DNA of 6,197 nucleotides. Origin: JBBKWQ01 sp037969115 (GTDB lineage Bacteria; Actinomycetota; Acidimicrobiia; Acidimicrobiales; Ilumatobacteraceae). Shown here one piece after another: positions 1 through 6,197 of this stretch. The stretch is from assembly GCA_037969115.1 (NCBI GenBank), contig JBBKWQ010000362.1:1-6197 (forward strand). Reading direction: 5' to 3'. Under the pieces are notes generated by a model. That model saw nothing but the letters and a program-made list of their open reading frames with translations, had not been told where the DNA came from and made no database searches. Each line of letters starts with the position of its first letter. The first letter of the stretch is position 1. Position numbers and translations under genes: made by a program.

Positions 1-3000
1 CCCACGATTCGTTGTCCCGGTGGGACGTCGAGCACGGCCCGACGCTGCATGGACATGCGGTCGTACAGGTCGACGCCGTGCTCGTCGCCCCAGACGATCA
101 GTGTCGACCCGTCGGGCGACATGCTGACTTGACCCTGGGCCGGCGGTTGCAGCGCGTCCCCGACGACGTCGCCCGGTCGTACGGTCCATGTCGAGATCGA
201 ACCGTCGATATCGGCGGTGATCAGGACGGACCCGTCGCCACTGAAGGCCACCCCAGGCGCTCCCCCATTGAAGACTCTGGCCGAGGCCGGCTGTGCTGCA
301 CCGACGTCGTCGAAGACCTGCAACTCGATCGGCGATCCCGCTGCCACCGTGGCGCCGGGTCCGACTGCGAGTGTGACGAGGCCATCGACGTCGGATTGCC
401 CGAACCGTTCACCGACACGTTCGAGCGTGTCCGTCGCTCGCCGGTCGATCCACGCTCCGGCCAGCATGACCTCGCTGTCGTCGGCCGACAGCGCGATGCT
501 CGAGATCAACGGCTCGGCCGCATCGACGGGTCCGAGGATCACGCCGCCCGTCTCTGTGTCGAGTGCCAGCACGCTCGCCGACCCCGTCGATACGAACGGA
601 TCAATCGACGCGACATAGAGCCGGGAGCCCGTGGAGTCGAACGCGGTCGCCGAGATGGGTGCGTTCAGGCCGGAGTCGAACACGGCAATCTCGCTCCAGT
701 CGTTCGTGTCGTACATCCGGACGAGCCCCTCGCCGTCGGCGACCGACATTCGCTGACCATCCGGCGAGAATCGCGCCCATCGGAAGAAGGCGTCGTCGTT
801 CGGGAATCGGACCAGCTGCTCGCCCCGCTCGAGGTCGTAGACGACCGTCCCGATCGCTGTCGGCACGCCGGACGACACCACCATCGTGCCAGCGCGATCG
901 ACATCGATGCCACCCACGGGTGACGGTGGGCCCGGGAGCCCGGCGAATCGGACGCGCCGCGTCTGGAGATCCACCACGTCCAGCAACCCATCGGCACGTT
1001 TCGCGACCGCGAGTGACCCTTGTGCATCCACCGCCACTGCCATGTGGTCGGTGGCCGGCGTGGCGATCGACGTCCGCCGGAACGGCTGGTCGAACAGCGC
1101 TGTCACGATCGCCCCGCGCGTTGCCGGGGTGTCCTTGATCCGGTTCGCCTCGATGCCGAGCAGGAGGGCAACGCTGCGGTTTTCGTCGAGCGCGTTCGAC
1201 GACAGCGCAGCGAGCGCTTGGGCTCCGGCCGCCTCGACCGAGCTCGCATCCTGTCGGGCCCGACCGGCTGATCGGAACGCGACGACGCCTGCCGCGGCTG
1301 CTGTCAACATGAGCACCAGCGCGCTGGCGAGGAGCGCCCGGAGCTGTCGATTCGCTCTCGCCTGGCGGCGCTCGCTCCTCGCGATGTCGTCGGCCTCGCG
1401 CTCGGCGACGTCACTGCCGGCATCCAGGAAAGTGTGCTCGGCAGGCGTCAGGCTCGGGTCGTTGCGGTCGCGCCAGTCGAGAGCGGCCCGCAAACGATGA
1501 CCGCGGTAGAGCTCGCTGTCGGGCCGGCCCATCTCGGACCAGCTGTCAGCAGCCACCGTGAGATGGCGAAGAATTCGCTGTCCTTCCACATCCTCGTCGA
1601 GCCACGTCCGCAATCTCGGCCACGCCCGAACCAGTGCCTCGTGGGCGAGTTCGACGTTCTCACCGTCGCTCGTGACAAGGCGCGAGTCCACGAGCATCTC
1701 GATCACCACCTCGTGGCGACGATCGCCGGCCACGAGACGTCGGGGGATCGGCGTGCGGACGGGATCGCCGTCGAGCGTCGGGGTGACCATCCGGAGGACC
1801 AACTCCCGCACCAGGATGCGCTGATCGCCTGTGAGCGTGGCATACAGCTCCTCGGCCGATCGTGCGACGGCTGCGCGCAGGCCGCCGGTGTGTCGATAGC
1901 CGGCGGCCGTGAGGACGCGGCCTTCGCGTCGCTCCCACGTGCCACGCAGCGAGTGGGACAGCATCGGAAGCGCACCGGGCTCGCCCTCGACCTCGCGAAC
2001 GAGGAGGTCGATCAGACCCGACTCGAGTAACAGACCTGCGCGCCGCGCAGGCCCCTCGATCGCATGTCGAAGCTCCCCTTCGTCCATCGCACGGAGGAGA
2101 TGCAACCCGCGTTCGATGAGGCGCGCGATCGACGCATGTCGCGAGACCTCGGCCAGGCGGTCGGCACGGAGCGCGAGGACGACCTGCCCTTCGACCGCGA
2201 ACAAGGCGATGTCATCGAAGATCTGCCGGGTCGACGCATCGTCGGCCCTCGTCACCGCCTCCTCGCACTGGTCGACGACAAGGACGTCGACGTCGGCGAG
2301 TCGCTCGGCCGACAGCGAGTCGGGCGACAGGAGTGCCGGAGAGACGATCTGCACCCGGGCTCCCGCCGCGCGGAGGCTTGCTGCGACACCGGCACGAACC
2401 ACCGACGACTTGCCGCTGCCCGACGGCCCCACCACCGCGAGGACGTTCTCCACGCGAAGGACGTCGAGGCACGCATCGACCACCGACTCGCGTCCGAAGA
2501 ACCATTCGGCGTCGTCGATGTCGTAATGAACCAGCCCCAGAAATGGGCACACGGCGCTGTTCGTCGAGTCGTCCATCATCACGTCGAGGGACGGATCCTG
2601 GAGCAGTATTGCCTGCTCGAGCTCGCGAAGCTCGGGGCCAAGGTCGAGACCAACCTCCGATCGCAGCACCGTTCGGGCTCGTCCGATCGTGCGCAATGCT
2701 TCGGATTGACGACCCGACTGGTACTCGGCACGAGCGAGCAGCGCCCATCGACGCTCGCGCAACGGCTGCTGGTCGGCGTGAGCGCGCGCGACGCCGAGCA
2801 CGGTTCTGTGGTGGCCGGCCTGGAGCGCGGCCTCGGTCGCGAGTTCCTCGACGTCGAGGCGTACCTCGTCGAGGCGGACGCGTTCGATCCGTGCCTCATC
2901 CCACTCGTCGAGATCTGCGTACGGCCGTCCGCGCCACAGCACCAATGCGGTCGATGCCGTGTCGGCGGCTTGTTCGGGTTCACGGACCACGAGCAGGTCG

Positions 3001-3308
3001 CGAGCGCGCCCCGCACATCGCTCGAAACGATCGGCGTCGAGCTGATCACCGCAGCACTCCAACTGGTACCCCGACGACGTCGTACGGATCGACGTCGATC
3101 CGAGCGTCTGGCGCAGACGCATCACACAACCCTGCAGGATTTTCTTCCACGACGCCGGCGGCGAGTCCCCCCACAGCACCTCGGCGAGCAGGTCCGCATC
3201 GACCGGTCGACCCTCACGCAACACGAGAACTTCCAGCACGACCCGATCACGCGGCGCGGGCGTGATGTCGTCCTCGATGACGAGCGGGCCCAGCACTCCG
3301 ATGCGCAC
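1..3308 (-). CDS. SARP/AfsR-type regulator: winged helix, BTAD, nSTAND1 ATPase, TM helix and WD40 propeller (3' end beyond window)
   Basis: A single minus-strand frame stays open from the GTG at 3308-3306 to the left edge (1102 codons). Residues 1 to about 95 match the OmpR-like winged helix of SARP regulators: the start reads MRIGVLGPL, followed by LAEVLWGDSPP and a GYQLE wing. Residues about 95-241 form the BTAD helical domain and end in LGPELRELEQAILLQDPSL. An nSTAND1 NTPase starts at CPFLGL (C254) with WFFGRE. It has Walker A GPSGSGKSS (K300) and Walker B VLVVDQCEE (D346), then LAHEALVRAWPRLRTWL. A hydrophobic stretch at about 656-679 is a probable membrane helix. After it come WD40-like blades such as FSPDGQRMSVADGEGLVRMYD and MSPDGSTLIVWGDEHGVDLYD. 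Family knowledge says SARPs activate transcription through direct repeats, with the STAND module acting as a nucleotide-dependent switch; the ligand is unknown. GTG 3308 was chosen because the family N-terminus begins there. A GGAG lies only 2 nt upstream, so initiation may be leaderless or weak. The gene is divergent from the lipoprotein hydrolase. Confidence 0.92.
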   Translation of the reverse strand, partial: MRIGVLGPLVIEDDITPAPRDRVVLEVLVLREGRPVDADLLAEVLWGDSPPASWKKILQGCVMRLRQTLGSTSIRTTSSGYQLECCGDQLDADRFERCAGRARDLLVVREPEQAADTASTALVLWRGRPYADLDEWDEARIERVRLDEVRLDVEELATEAALQAGHHRTVLGVARAHADQQPLRERRWALLARAEYQSGRQSEALRTIGRARTVLRSEVGLDLGPELRELEQAILLQDPSLDVMMDDSTNSAVCPFLGLVHYDIDDAEWFFGRESVVDACLDVLRVENVLAVVGPSGSGKSSVVRAGVAASLRAAGARVQIVSPALLSPDSLSAERLADVDVLVVDQCEEAVTRADDASTRQIFDDIALFAVEGQVVLALRADRLAEVSRHASIARLIERGLHLLRAMDEGELRHAIEGPARRAGLLLESGLIDLLVREVEGEPGALPMLSHSLRGTWERREGRVLTAAGYRHTGGLRAAVARSAEELYATLTGDQRILVRELVLRMVTPTLDGDPVRTPIPRRLVAGDRRHEVVIEMLVDSRLVTSDGENVELAHEALVRAWPRLRTWLDEDVEGQRILRHLTVAADSWSEMGRPDSELYRGHRLRAALDWRDRNDPSLTPAEHTFLDAGSDVAEREADDIARSERRQARANRQLRALLASALVLMLTAAAAGVVAFRSAGRARQDASSVEAAGAQALAALSSNALDENRSVALLLGIEANRIKDTPATRGAIVTALFDQPFRRTSIATPATDHMAVAVDAQGSLAVAKRADGLLDVVDLQTRRVRFAGLPGPPSPVGGIDVDRAGTMVVSSGVPTAIGTVVYDLERGEQLVRFPNDDAFFRWARFSPDGQRMSVADGEGLVRMYDTNDWSEIAVFDSGLNAPISATAFDSTGSRLYVASIDPFVSTGSASVLALDTETGGVILGPVDAAEPLISSIALSADDSEVMLAGAWIDRRATDTLERVGERFGQSDVDGLVTLAVGPGATVAAGSPIELQVFDDVGAAQPASARVFNGGAPGVAFSGDGSVLITADIDGSISTWTVRPGDVVGDALQPPAQGQVSMSPDGSTLIVWGDEHGVDLYDRMSMQRRAVLDVPPGQRIV

Positions 3309-3335
3309 ATCTCCAGTGTGAAGACGCGCCGCGAT

Positions 3336-3390
3336 CGGGTCAACCGCGTCGATACCGCATTGATACCGATCCGGCGACGGCTTGATACCG
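3336..3390 (-). promoter_or_regulatory. Putative SARP operator: heptameric direct repeats in an 11-bp register
   Basis: Read on the minus strand, the heptamer CGGTATC occurs at 3390-3384, 3368-3362 and 3357-3351. A partial copy, CGGTTGA, lies at 3346-3340. The starts are 22, 11 and 11 bp apart, so all copies face the same side of the helix; the skipped slot at 3379 reads CGTCGCC. SARP family members such as ActII-ORF4 and DnrI bind heptameric direct repeats spaced 11 or 22 bp apart. A SARP gene begins 28 bp beyond the array and a divergent hydrolase gene begins 56 bp from its other end. Toward the hydrolase, CACAAC at 3399-3404 sits 8 bp past the last repeat, which is the usual SARP repeat-to--10 distance, but it is a poor -10. 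Toward the regulator, TTGACC at 3343-3338 could be a -35, again without a good -10. Which promoter is controlled is not decided by the sequence. Confidence 0.62.
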
Positions 3391-3434
3391 CGATGGGGCA
3401 CAACTGGAACGACAACCCTTGCCCACCCGTCACC

Positions 3435-3440
3435 AAGGAG
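3435..3440 (+). promoter_or_regulatory. Ribosome binding site of the lipoprotein hydrolase
   Basis: AAGGAG lies 6 nt before the ATG at 3447. It fixes the hydrolase start: the same frame is open far upstream, back to an ATG at 2064, but that stretch is antisense to the regulator. Only the 3447 start gives a lipoprotein signal peptide at the N-terminus. Confidence 0.75.
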
Positions 3441-3446
3441 CCGCAC

Positions 3447-4628
3447 ATGACGACAACACTCCGCCCAGCCCGGCGACGACACGACATCGCGCGACGATGT
3501 CGAACGGCGTCGCTCGTCGTCGCTGTCAGCGTCGCAGTAGCAGCGTGCTCGACCAGCGCCGGCGACGACGCAGACGATCCGGTGGCGTCGCCACCCGCGT
3601 CCGTCGCGTCGAACCCCAAACCACCTCCCTCCGGCACGGTGGAAATCGAGACCACCGACCCGCCACCGGCGACGACCAGTCCTGCACCGACGACCGATCC
3701 CTCACCGACCACCGATCCCGCACCGACGACCAAGCAAGTCGAACGGGCTGACCCATCGATCTTCGACTACGAGGCGGTGAGGCCGGTCGGATACGAGGTG
3801 ATCGACACGATCACGTTCCGTGGGGTCGAGATGTTGCGCATCAAATTCGAAAGCCCGCTCGGCGGCATGGCATACGGATACATGTCGCTCCCCGTCGACG
3901 ACCCGGTTCCCGGTGTGGGGATCCTGTGGGCGCACGGGGCGCCGGTCGACGGAACCGACAGCTTCGATCCGATGTCCGTATTTGCCTGCGGTGGAGCGAC
4001 CTCGATCGTCGTCGACGCGCCGTACGCCCGCCCCGGCGCACTGCGCAGCGGTGAAGCGTTTCTGTGGACGTCCCAGGATCGCGACGAGCAGATCCAGTTG
4101 GTCGTCGACATGCGGCGGGCGCTCGACCTACTCACCGACCTCGGCACCCAACGGTTCGGGATGAGTGGAATCAGCTACGGCGGGGCGATCGGCGGTCAGC
4201 TGATCGGCGTCGACGACCGTATCGAGGCGGCCTTGCTCTTGCTGGGCGACGGTGGCGTCGTCGAGCGATTCACCGACGAGGACGGCGAACCGACGTGGGA
4301 GATCGCAGGCCTGTCCGAGTCCGAGCGTCAAGCGTGGTTCGAGGCGATGCTGCCGATCGAGCCGAGCCGATACATCAGCGACAGCGACGCGAAAATTCTG
4401 TTCATGAACGGTTTGGAGGATCCGCTGATTCCGCCGGCCGAGGCGAAGCGATACCACGCCTCGGCGAGACCGGGGTACGAGGTGTACTGGATGGACGTCG
4501 GTCACGACATCTCCTTCCCGGACTTCGTCTTCCACAACAGATGGCTGGGCGAACAGATCGGACTCGACCCTGACCGCCTCGAGGCGTGTACACACGAAGT
4601 GTTCCCGAACGGCTTCGACAACGTCTGA
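3447..4628 (+). CDS. Secreted lipoprotein with alpha/beta-hydrolase domain (esterase/peptidase-like)
   Basis: The product has 393 residues. Residues 1-33 form an Arg-rich n-region and a hydrophobic core ending in the lipobox VAAC, so Cys34 is probably lipidated and the protein anchored outside the membrane. Residues about 45-98 are a low-complexity Pro/Thr/Ser/Asp linker with TTDP-type repeats. From about residue 105 the protein reads as an alpha/beta hydrolase. It has a possible oxyanion-hole motif, WAHG (H163-G164), and a nucleophile elbow, GISYGG (Ser243). The likely acid is Asp325 in GLEDPLIPP and the likely base is His353 in GHDISFP. The order and spacing fit a full catalytic triad. The domain resembles dienelactone-hydrolase-like and acyl-peptidase-like enzymes, but the substrate cannot be read from the sequence. 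The gene stands alone, is divergent from the SARP regulator and shares its 138-bp promoter region, so regulation by it is a reasonable inference. No clear rho-independent terminator follows the stop. Confidence 0.88.
   Translation: MTTTLRPARRRHDIARRCRTASLVVAVSVAVAACSTSAGDDADDPVASPPASVASNPKPPPSGTVEIETTDPPPATTSPAPTTDPSPTTDPAPTTKQVERADPSIFDYEAVRPVGYEVIDTITFRGVEMLRIKFESPLGGMAYGYMSLPVDDPVPGVGILWAHGAPVDGTDSFDPMSVFACGGATSIVVDAPYARPGALRSGEAFLWTSQDRDEQIQLVVDMRRALDLLTDLGTQRFGMSGISYGGAIGGQLIGVDDRIEAALLLLGDGGVVERFTDEDGEPTWEIAGLSESERQAWFEAMLPIEPSRYISDSDAKILFMNGLEDPLIPPAEAKRYHASARPGYEVYWMDVGHDISFPDFVFHNRWLGEQIGLDPDRLEACTHEVFPNGFDNV
3685..3732 (+). repeat. 18-bp tandem repeat in the lipoprotein linker
   Basis: Units starting CACCGA lie at 3685, 3703 and 3721, and the third is partial. 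They encode PTTDPS, PTTDPA and PTTK. The repeat lies between the lipidated Cys and the hydrolase domain and probably acts as a flexible spacer at the cell surface. Such arrays commonly vary in copy number by slippage. Confidence 0.6.
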
Positions 4629-4846
4629 CAGTCGGCCCCGCACGAGGCAGCGTCGCGGCCGAACGCGATCGCGTCGCGCCCACATTCTCAGTCTCGGCCA
4701 TCACCGCGGCGCCGTCGGTGCCGAGCTGCCGCCGATACCTGCCCTGCCCTGCCCTGGGGCATGGACCCGTGCCTGCCGTCCTGTTGGTCGAGCCTCCCGA
4801 GGAGACGGGCCGTACACGAATCGATTTGCGTCGGGGCAGCCGGTGA
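4629..4846 (+). other. Region without a convincing gene between hydrolase and recombinase
   Basis: I see no supported complete gene in these 218 bases on either strand. The plus frame of the downstream recombinase is open here up to a TGA at 4844-4846. Its last part, VLLVEPPEETGRTRIDLRRG (about 4778-4837), could be the linker just before the recombinase core, but the similarity is weak. A short CCTGC pentamer repeat lies at 4738-4757. A perfect 12-bp palindrome, ACGCGATCGCGT, lies at 4663-4674; it has no T-tract, so it is not a standard terminator. No element end or attachment site could be recognised. Confidence 0.5.
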
Positions 4847-4882
4847 GGGCGCCCGCGCACGATCCAACGACGCCTGTCGTCG

Positions 4883-5626
4883 TTGTCGTCGCTGTTTTCG
4901 TATCTGATCGTGCGCGGTGACGTCGACCAGAACCCGGTGCCGCGCGGTCTGTCGACGCGCCGTTCTCGTGACCGTGGTCAGCGTGGTGTGCCGTTGATCC
5001 GAACACCGCGGACGTTGCCGCGTGTGGCGGAGCCGGGCGAGGTCGATGCCCTGCTGGGAGCATGTCGGAGGTCATGTCGGAGGTGGCGTGATCGGGCGAT
5101 GATCGAAGCCATGGTGCTCGGCGGGCTGCGTCGTTGCGAGGTCCTGGGTCTGCGGCTTCAAGACCTTGATGGGGCGCGTCGTCAGGTGTTCGTTGTCGAG
5201 GGCAAGGGCGGCCATCAGCGGCAGATCCCGATCTCGTCGCGGTTCTTCGTGACCGTCGGCGACTACTTGCGAACTGAGCGTCCGGCCGGCGCTGGGACGG
5301 ATCGGTTGTTCGTCGTGTTGAAGGGCCAACGCCGCGGCCGGCCGTTGTCCGATGAAGGGTTGAAGCAGATCTTCAAGTCAGTGCGTGAGCGCTCGGGTGT
5401 CCGGCGGATCACGTGTCACGAACTGCGCCACACCTGCTTCACTCGGCTTCGCGAAGCAGGCATGGAGTTGGAAGCTCTGCAGGCCCAGGCTGGCCACCGA
5501 TCGCTGGACACGACCCGGCTCTACGTTCACCTCGCCAACGGCTGGCTGGCGGAGGAATACGACAAAGCCAACGCGCTGATCGACGCCGACATGTTCCTCG
5601 CCGCGGCCGACGGGATCGGCCGATGA
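4883..5626 (+). CDS. Tyrosine recombinase/integrase, 5'-truncated (catalytic domain intact)
   Basis: This is a phage-integrase-family recombinase that would cut and rejoin DNA through a 3'-phosphotyrosine. From the TTG at 4883 it has 247 residues. Family-like sequence begins earlier, at 4847-4882 (RTIQRRLSSLS), just after an in-frame TGA at 4844. The TTG is therefore only the first usable start after a break, with no clear ribosome binding site. The catalytic set is complete: Arg83 in GLRRCEVL, Lys108 in VEGKGGHQRQIPI, His179 and Arg182 in CHELRHT, His205 in QAGH, and Tyr214 in TTRLYVHL. Most of the N-terminal SAM-like core-binding domain is missing, since whole family members are nearer 300 residues or more. 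The stop overlaps the start of the next recombinase (ATGA, 5623-5626), which suggests one translationally coupled operon. Activity is doubtful without the N-terminal domain. A 12-bp tandem duplication lies inside the gene. Confidence 0.78.
   Translation: MSSLFSYLIVRGDVDQNPVPRGLSTRRSRDRGQRGVPLIRTPRTLPRVAEPGEVDALLGACRRSCRRWRDRAMIEAMVLGGLRRCEVLGLRLQDLDGARRQVFVVEGKGGHQRQIPISSRFFVTVGDYLRTERPAGAGTDRLFVVLKGQRRGRPLSDEGLKQIFKSVRERSGVRRITCHELRHTCFTRLREAGMELEALQAQAGHRSLDTTRLYVHLANGWLAEEYDKANALIDADMFLAAADGIGR
5061..5084 (+). repeat. 12-bp perfect tandem duplication inside the recombinase gene
   Basis: CATGTCGGAGGT occurs at 5061-5072 and again directly at 5073-5084. It keeps the frame and gives the doubled peptide CRRSCRR just before WRDRAMI, ahead of the first catalytic Arg. 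From memory, relatives have a shorter LLxxxRxxRDRAM segment here, so this looks like a recent slippage duplication. Confidence 0.75.
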
Positions 5627-6197
5627 GCGCCGCAGTCGCTCCCGTCGTTGGGACGGTCGCGGTCTATGGCGGACCGGGCAGACCGCGAACCCGCCAAGTC
5701 GACTGGCCCCAGATCGCTGCAGTTTCCCCCACCCTTGCTGGGACATGCAGCGCTACCTCGCTCAGATCACGCTCTCACTTCGACCTGCCAGCGTCCGGGC
5801 CGCCGATCGCATCCTGCGCCAATTCGCCGGCTACCTGACCACCGGGTTCGCGACGATCAATGGTCTCGCCGACGTCGAGCGAGAACACGTCGAGGCGTTC
5901 AAAACACCACCTCGGCACCCGGTTCAGCCAGAACCAAACCGGGCGGACCCTGTCACCGATCACGATCCGGATCGTCCTCGGAACGCTGCGCACGTTCTTC
6001 GAACGAGTGTCGGAATGGGACTACCCCGACGCGCCGACACGGGTGCTGATCTTCAACGGCGACCTCCCCACACCCGACGACCCGCTCCCCAGATTCCTGT
6101 CCGACCCCGACGCCGCGAAACTCATGCACGCGGCAGCCGACGCCGACCCGGGTCCGACGGCTCGTGGTCGAGATGCTCGCCCGCACCGGACTCCGAG
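5623..6197 (+). pseudogene. Second tyrosine recombinase, frameshifted and cut by the window edge
   Basis: The ATG at 5623 overlaps the stop of the upstream recombinase. The reading begins MSAAVAPVVG and continues to VSPTLAGT in one frame. It moves to a second frame at about 5740-5745 (MQRYLAQITLSLRPASVRAAD, then ADVEREHVEAFK), and returns to the first at about 5901-5908 (HLGTRFSQNQ, SPITIRIVLGTLRTFFERV, WDYPDAP). It moves to the third frame at about 6147-6151 (RVRRLVVEMLARTGLR). Joined together these segments read as the N-terminal core-binding domain and the start of the catalytic domain. The first catalytic Arg (TGLR) falls at the last bases of the window. The three breaks lie at GGG (5740-5742), AAAA (5901-5904) and CCC (6147-6149), so each could be a one-base homopolymer error or a true mutation. 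As written, the frame from 5623 ends at a TGA at 5836-5838, while the frame from ATG 5745 stays open to the edge with a nonsense C-terminus. Confidence 0.75.

Noticed and set aside
12..923. A 303-codon plus-strand open frame.
   Set aside because: It lies opposite the WD40 part of the minus-strand regulator, whose frame carries recognisable blade motifs. The plus product has no recognisable domain and is a by-product of high GC.
2064..3446. Extension of the hydrolase frame upstream to an ATG at 2064, which would give an 854-residue protein.
   Set aside because: The upstream part is antisense to the SARP, BTAD and ATPase domains. The AAGGAG site and signal peptide at 3447 mark the true start.
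3122..3733. A 203-codon minus-strand open frame covering the divergent promoter region.
   Set aside because: It overlaps the regulator N-terminus in another frame and the hydrolase signal peptide and linker on the other strand. The Val/Gly-rich product is what the antisense of a Pro/Thr linker would give.
4663..4674. A perfect palindrome ACGCGATCGCGT after the hydrolase, considered as a terminator.
   Set aside because: It has no loop and no T-tract, and short CG-rich palindromes are common at this base composition.
4865..4885. An inverted repeat with CAACGACG and CGTCGTTG arms and a 5-base loop, considered as an att core or hairpin regulator.
   Set aside because: It falls within recombinase-homologous coding sequence (QRRLSSL) and is explained by the repeated Ser and Arg codons.
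4701..5075. A 124-codon minus-strand open frame opposite the recombinase start.
   Set aside because: It has low-complexity composition, no domain and no ribosome site, and the opposite strand carries the recombinase motifs.

Overview
The window is high-GC DNA with the codon use of an actinobacterium. The strong Asp/Val/Arg bias, the SARP-nSTAND1-WD40 regulator and the actinobacterial-type recombinase pair would fit Acidimicrobiia (an Ilumatobacter-like organism), but that placement is an inference from general resemblance. I saw no rRNA, tRNA, CRISPR array or riboswitch.

Region 1 (1-3308, minus strand) is one very long gene that runs off the left edge. I followed the frame over 1102 codons without a stop or frameshift. 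It encodes a SARP/AfsR-type winged-helix DNA-binding domain, a BTAD domain, an nSTAND1 P-loop ATPase, one predicted transmembrane helix and a WD40-type beta-propeller that continues past the edge.

Region 2 (3309-3446) is a 138-base divergent intergenic region. It holds a striking array of heptameric direct repeats: CGGTATC three times plus a partial copy, all in an 11-bp register. This is the known geometry of SARP operators, so the regulator next door probably binds here and controls itself, the divergent gene, or both.

Region 3 (3447-4628, plus strand) encodes a secreted lipoprotein with a Pro/Thr linker and an alpha/beta-hydrolase domain with an apparently complete Ser-Asp-His triad. It is the most obvious candidate target of the regulator.

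Region 4 (4629-4846) has no convincing gene. It may contain the decayed 5' part of the recombinase that follows.

Region 5 (about 4847 to the right edge, plus strand) is a decayed mobile-element module of two tandem tyrosine recombinase genes that overlap by ATGA. The first keeps its whole catalytic domain and R-K-H-R-H-Y residues but lacks its N-terminal domain, and it carries a 12-bp in-frame tandem duplication. The second is broken by three apparent single-base indels, each at a short homopolymer, and is cut by the window edge. The layout resembles Tn554-type or recombinase-in-trio (RIT) elements, but no third recombinase and no element ends are visible.
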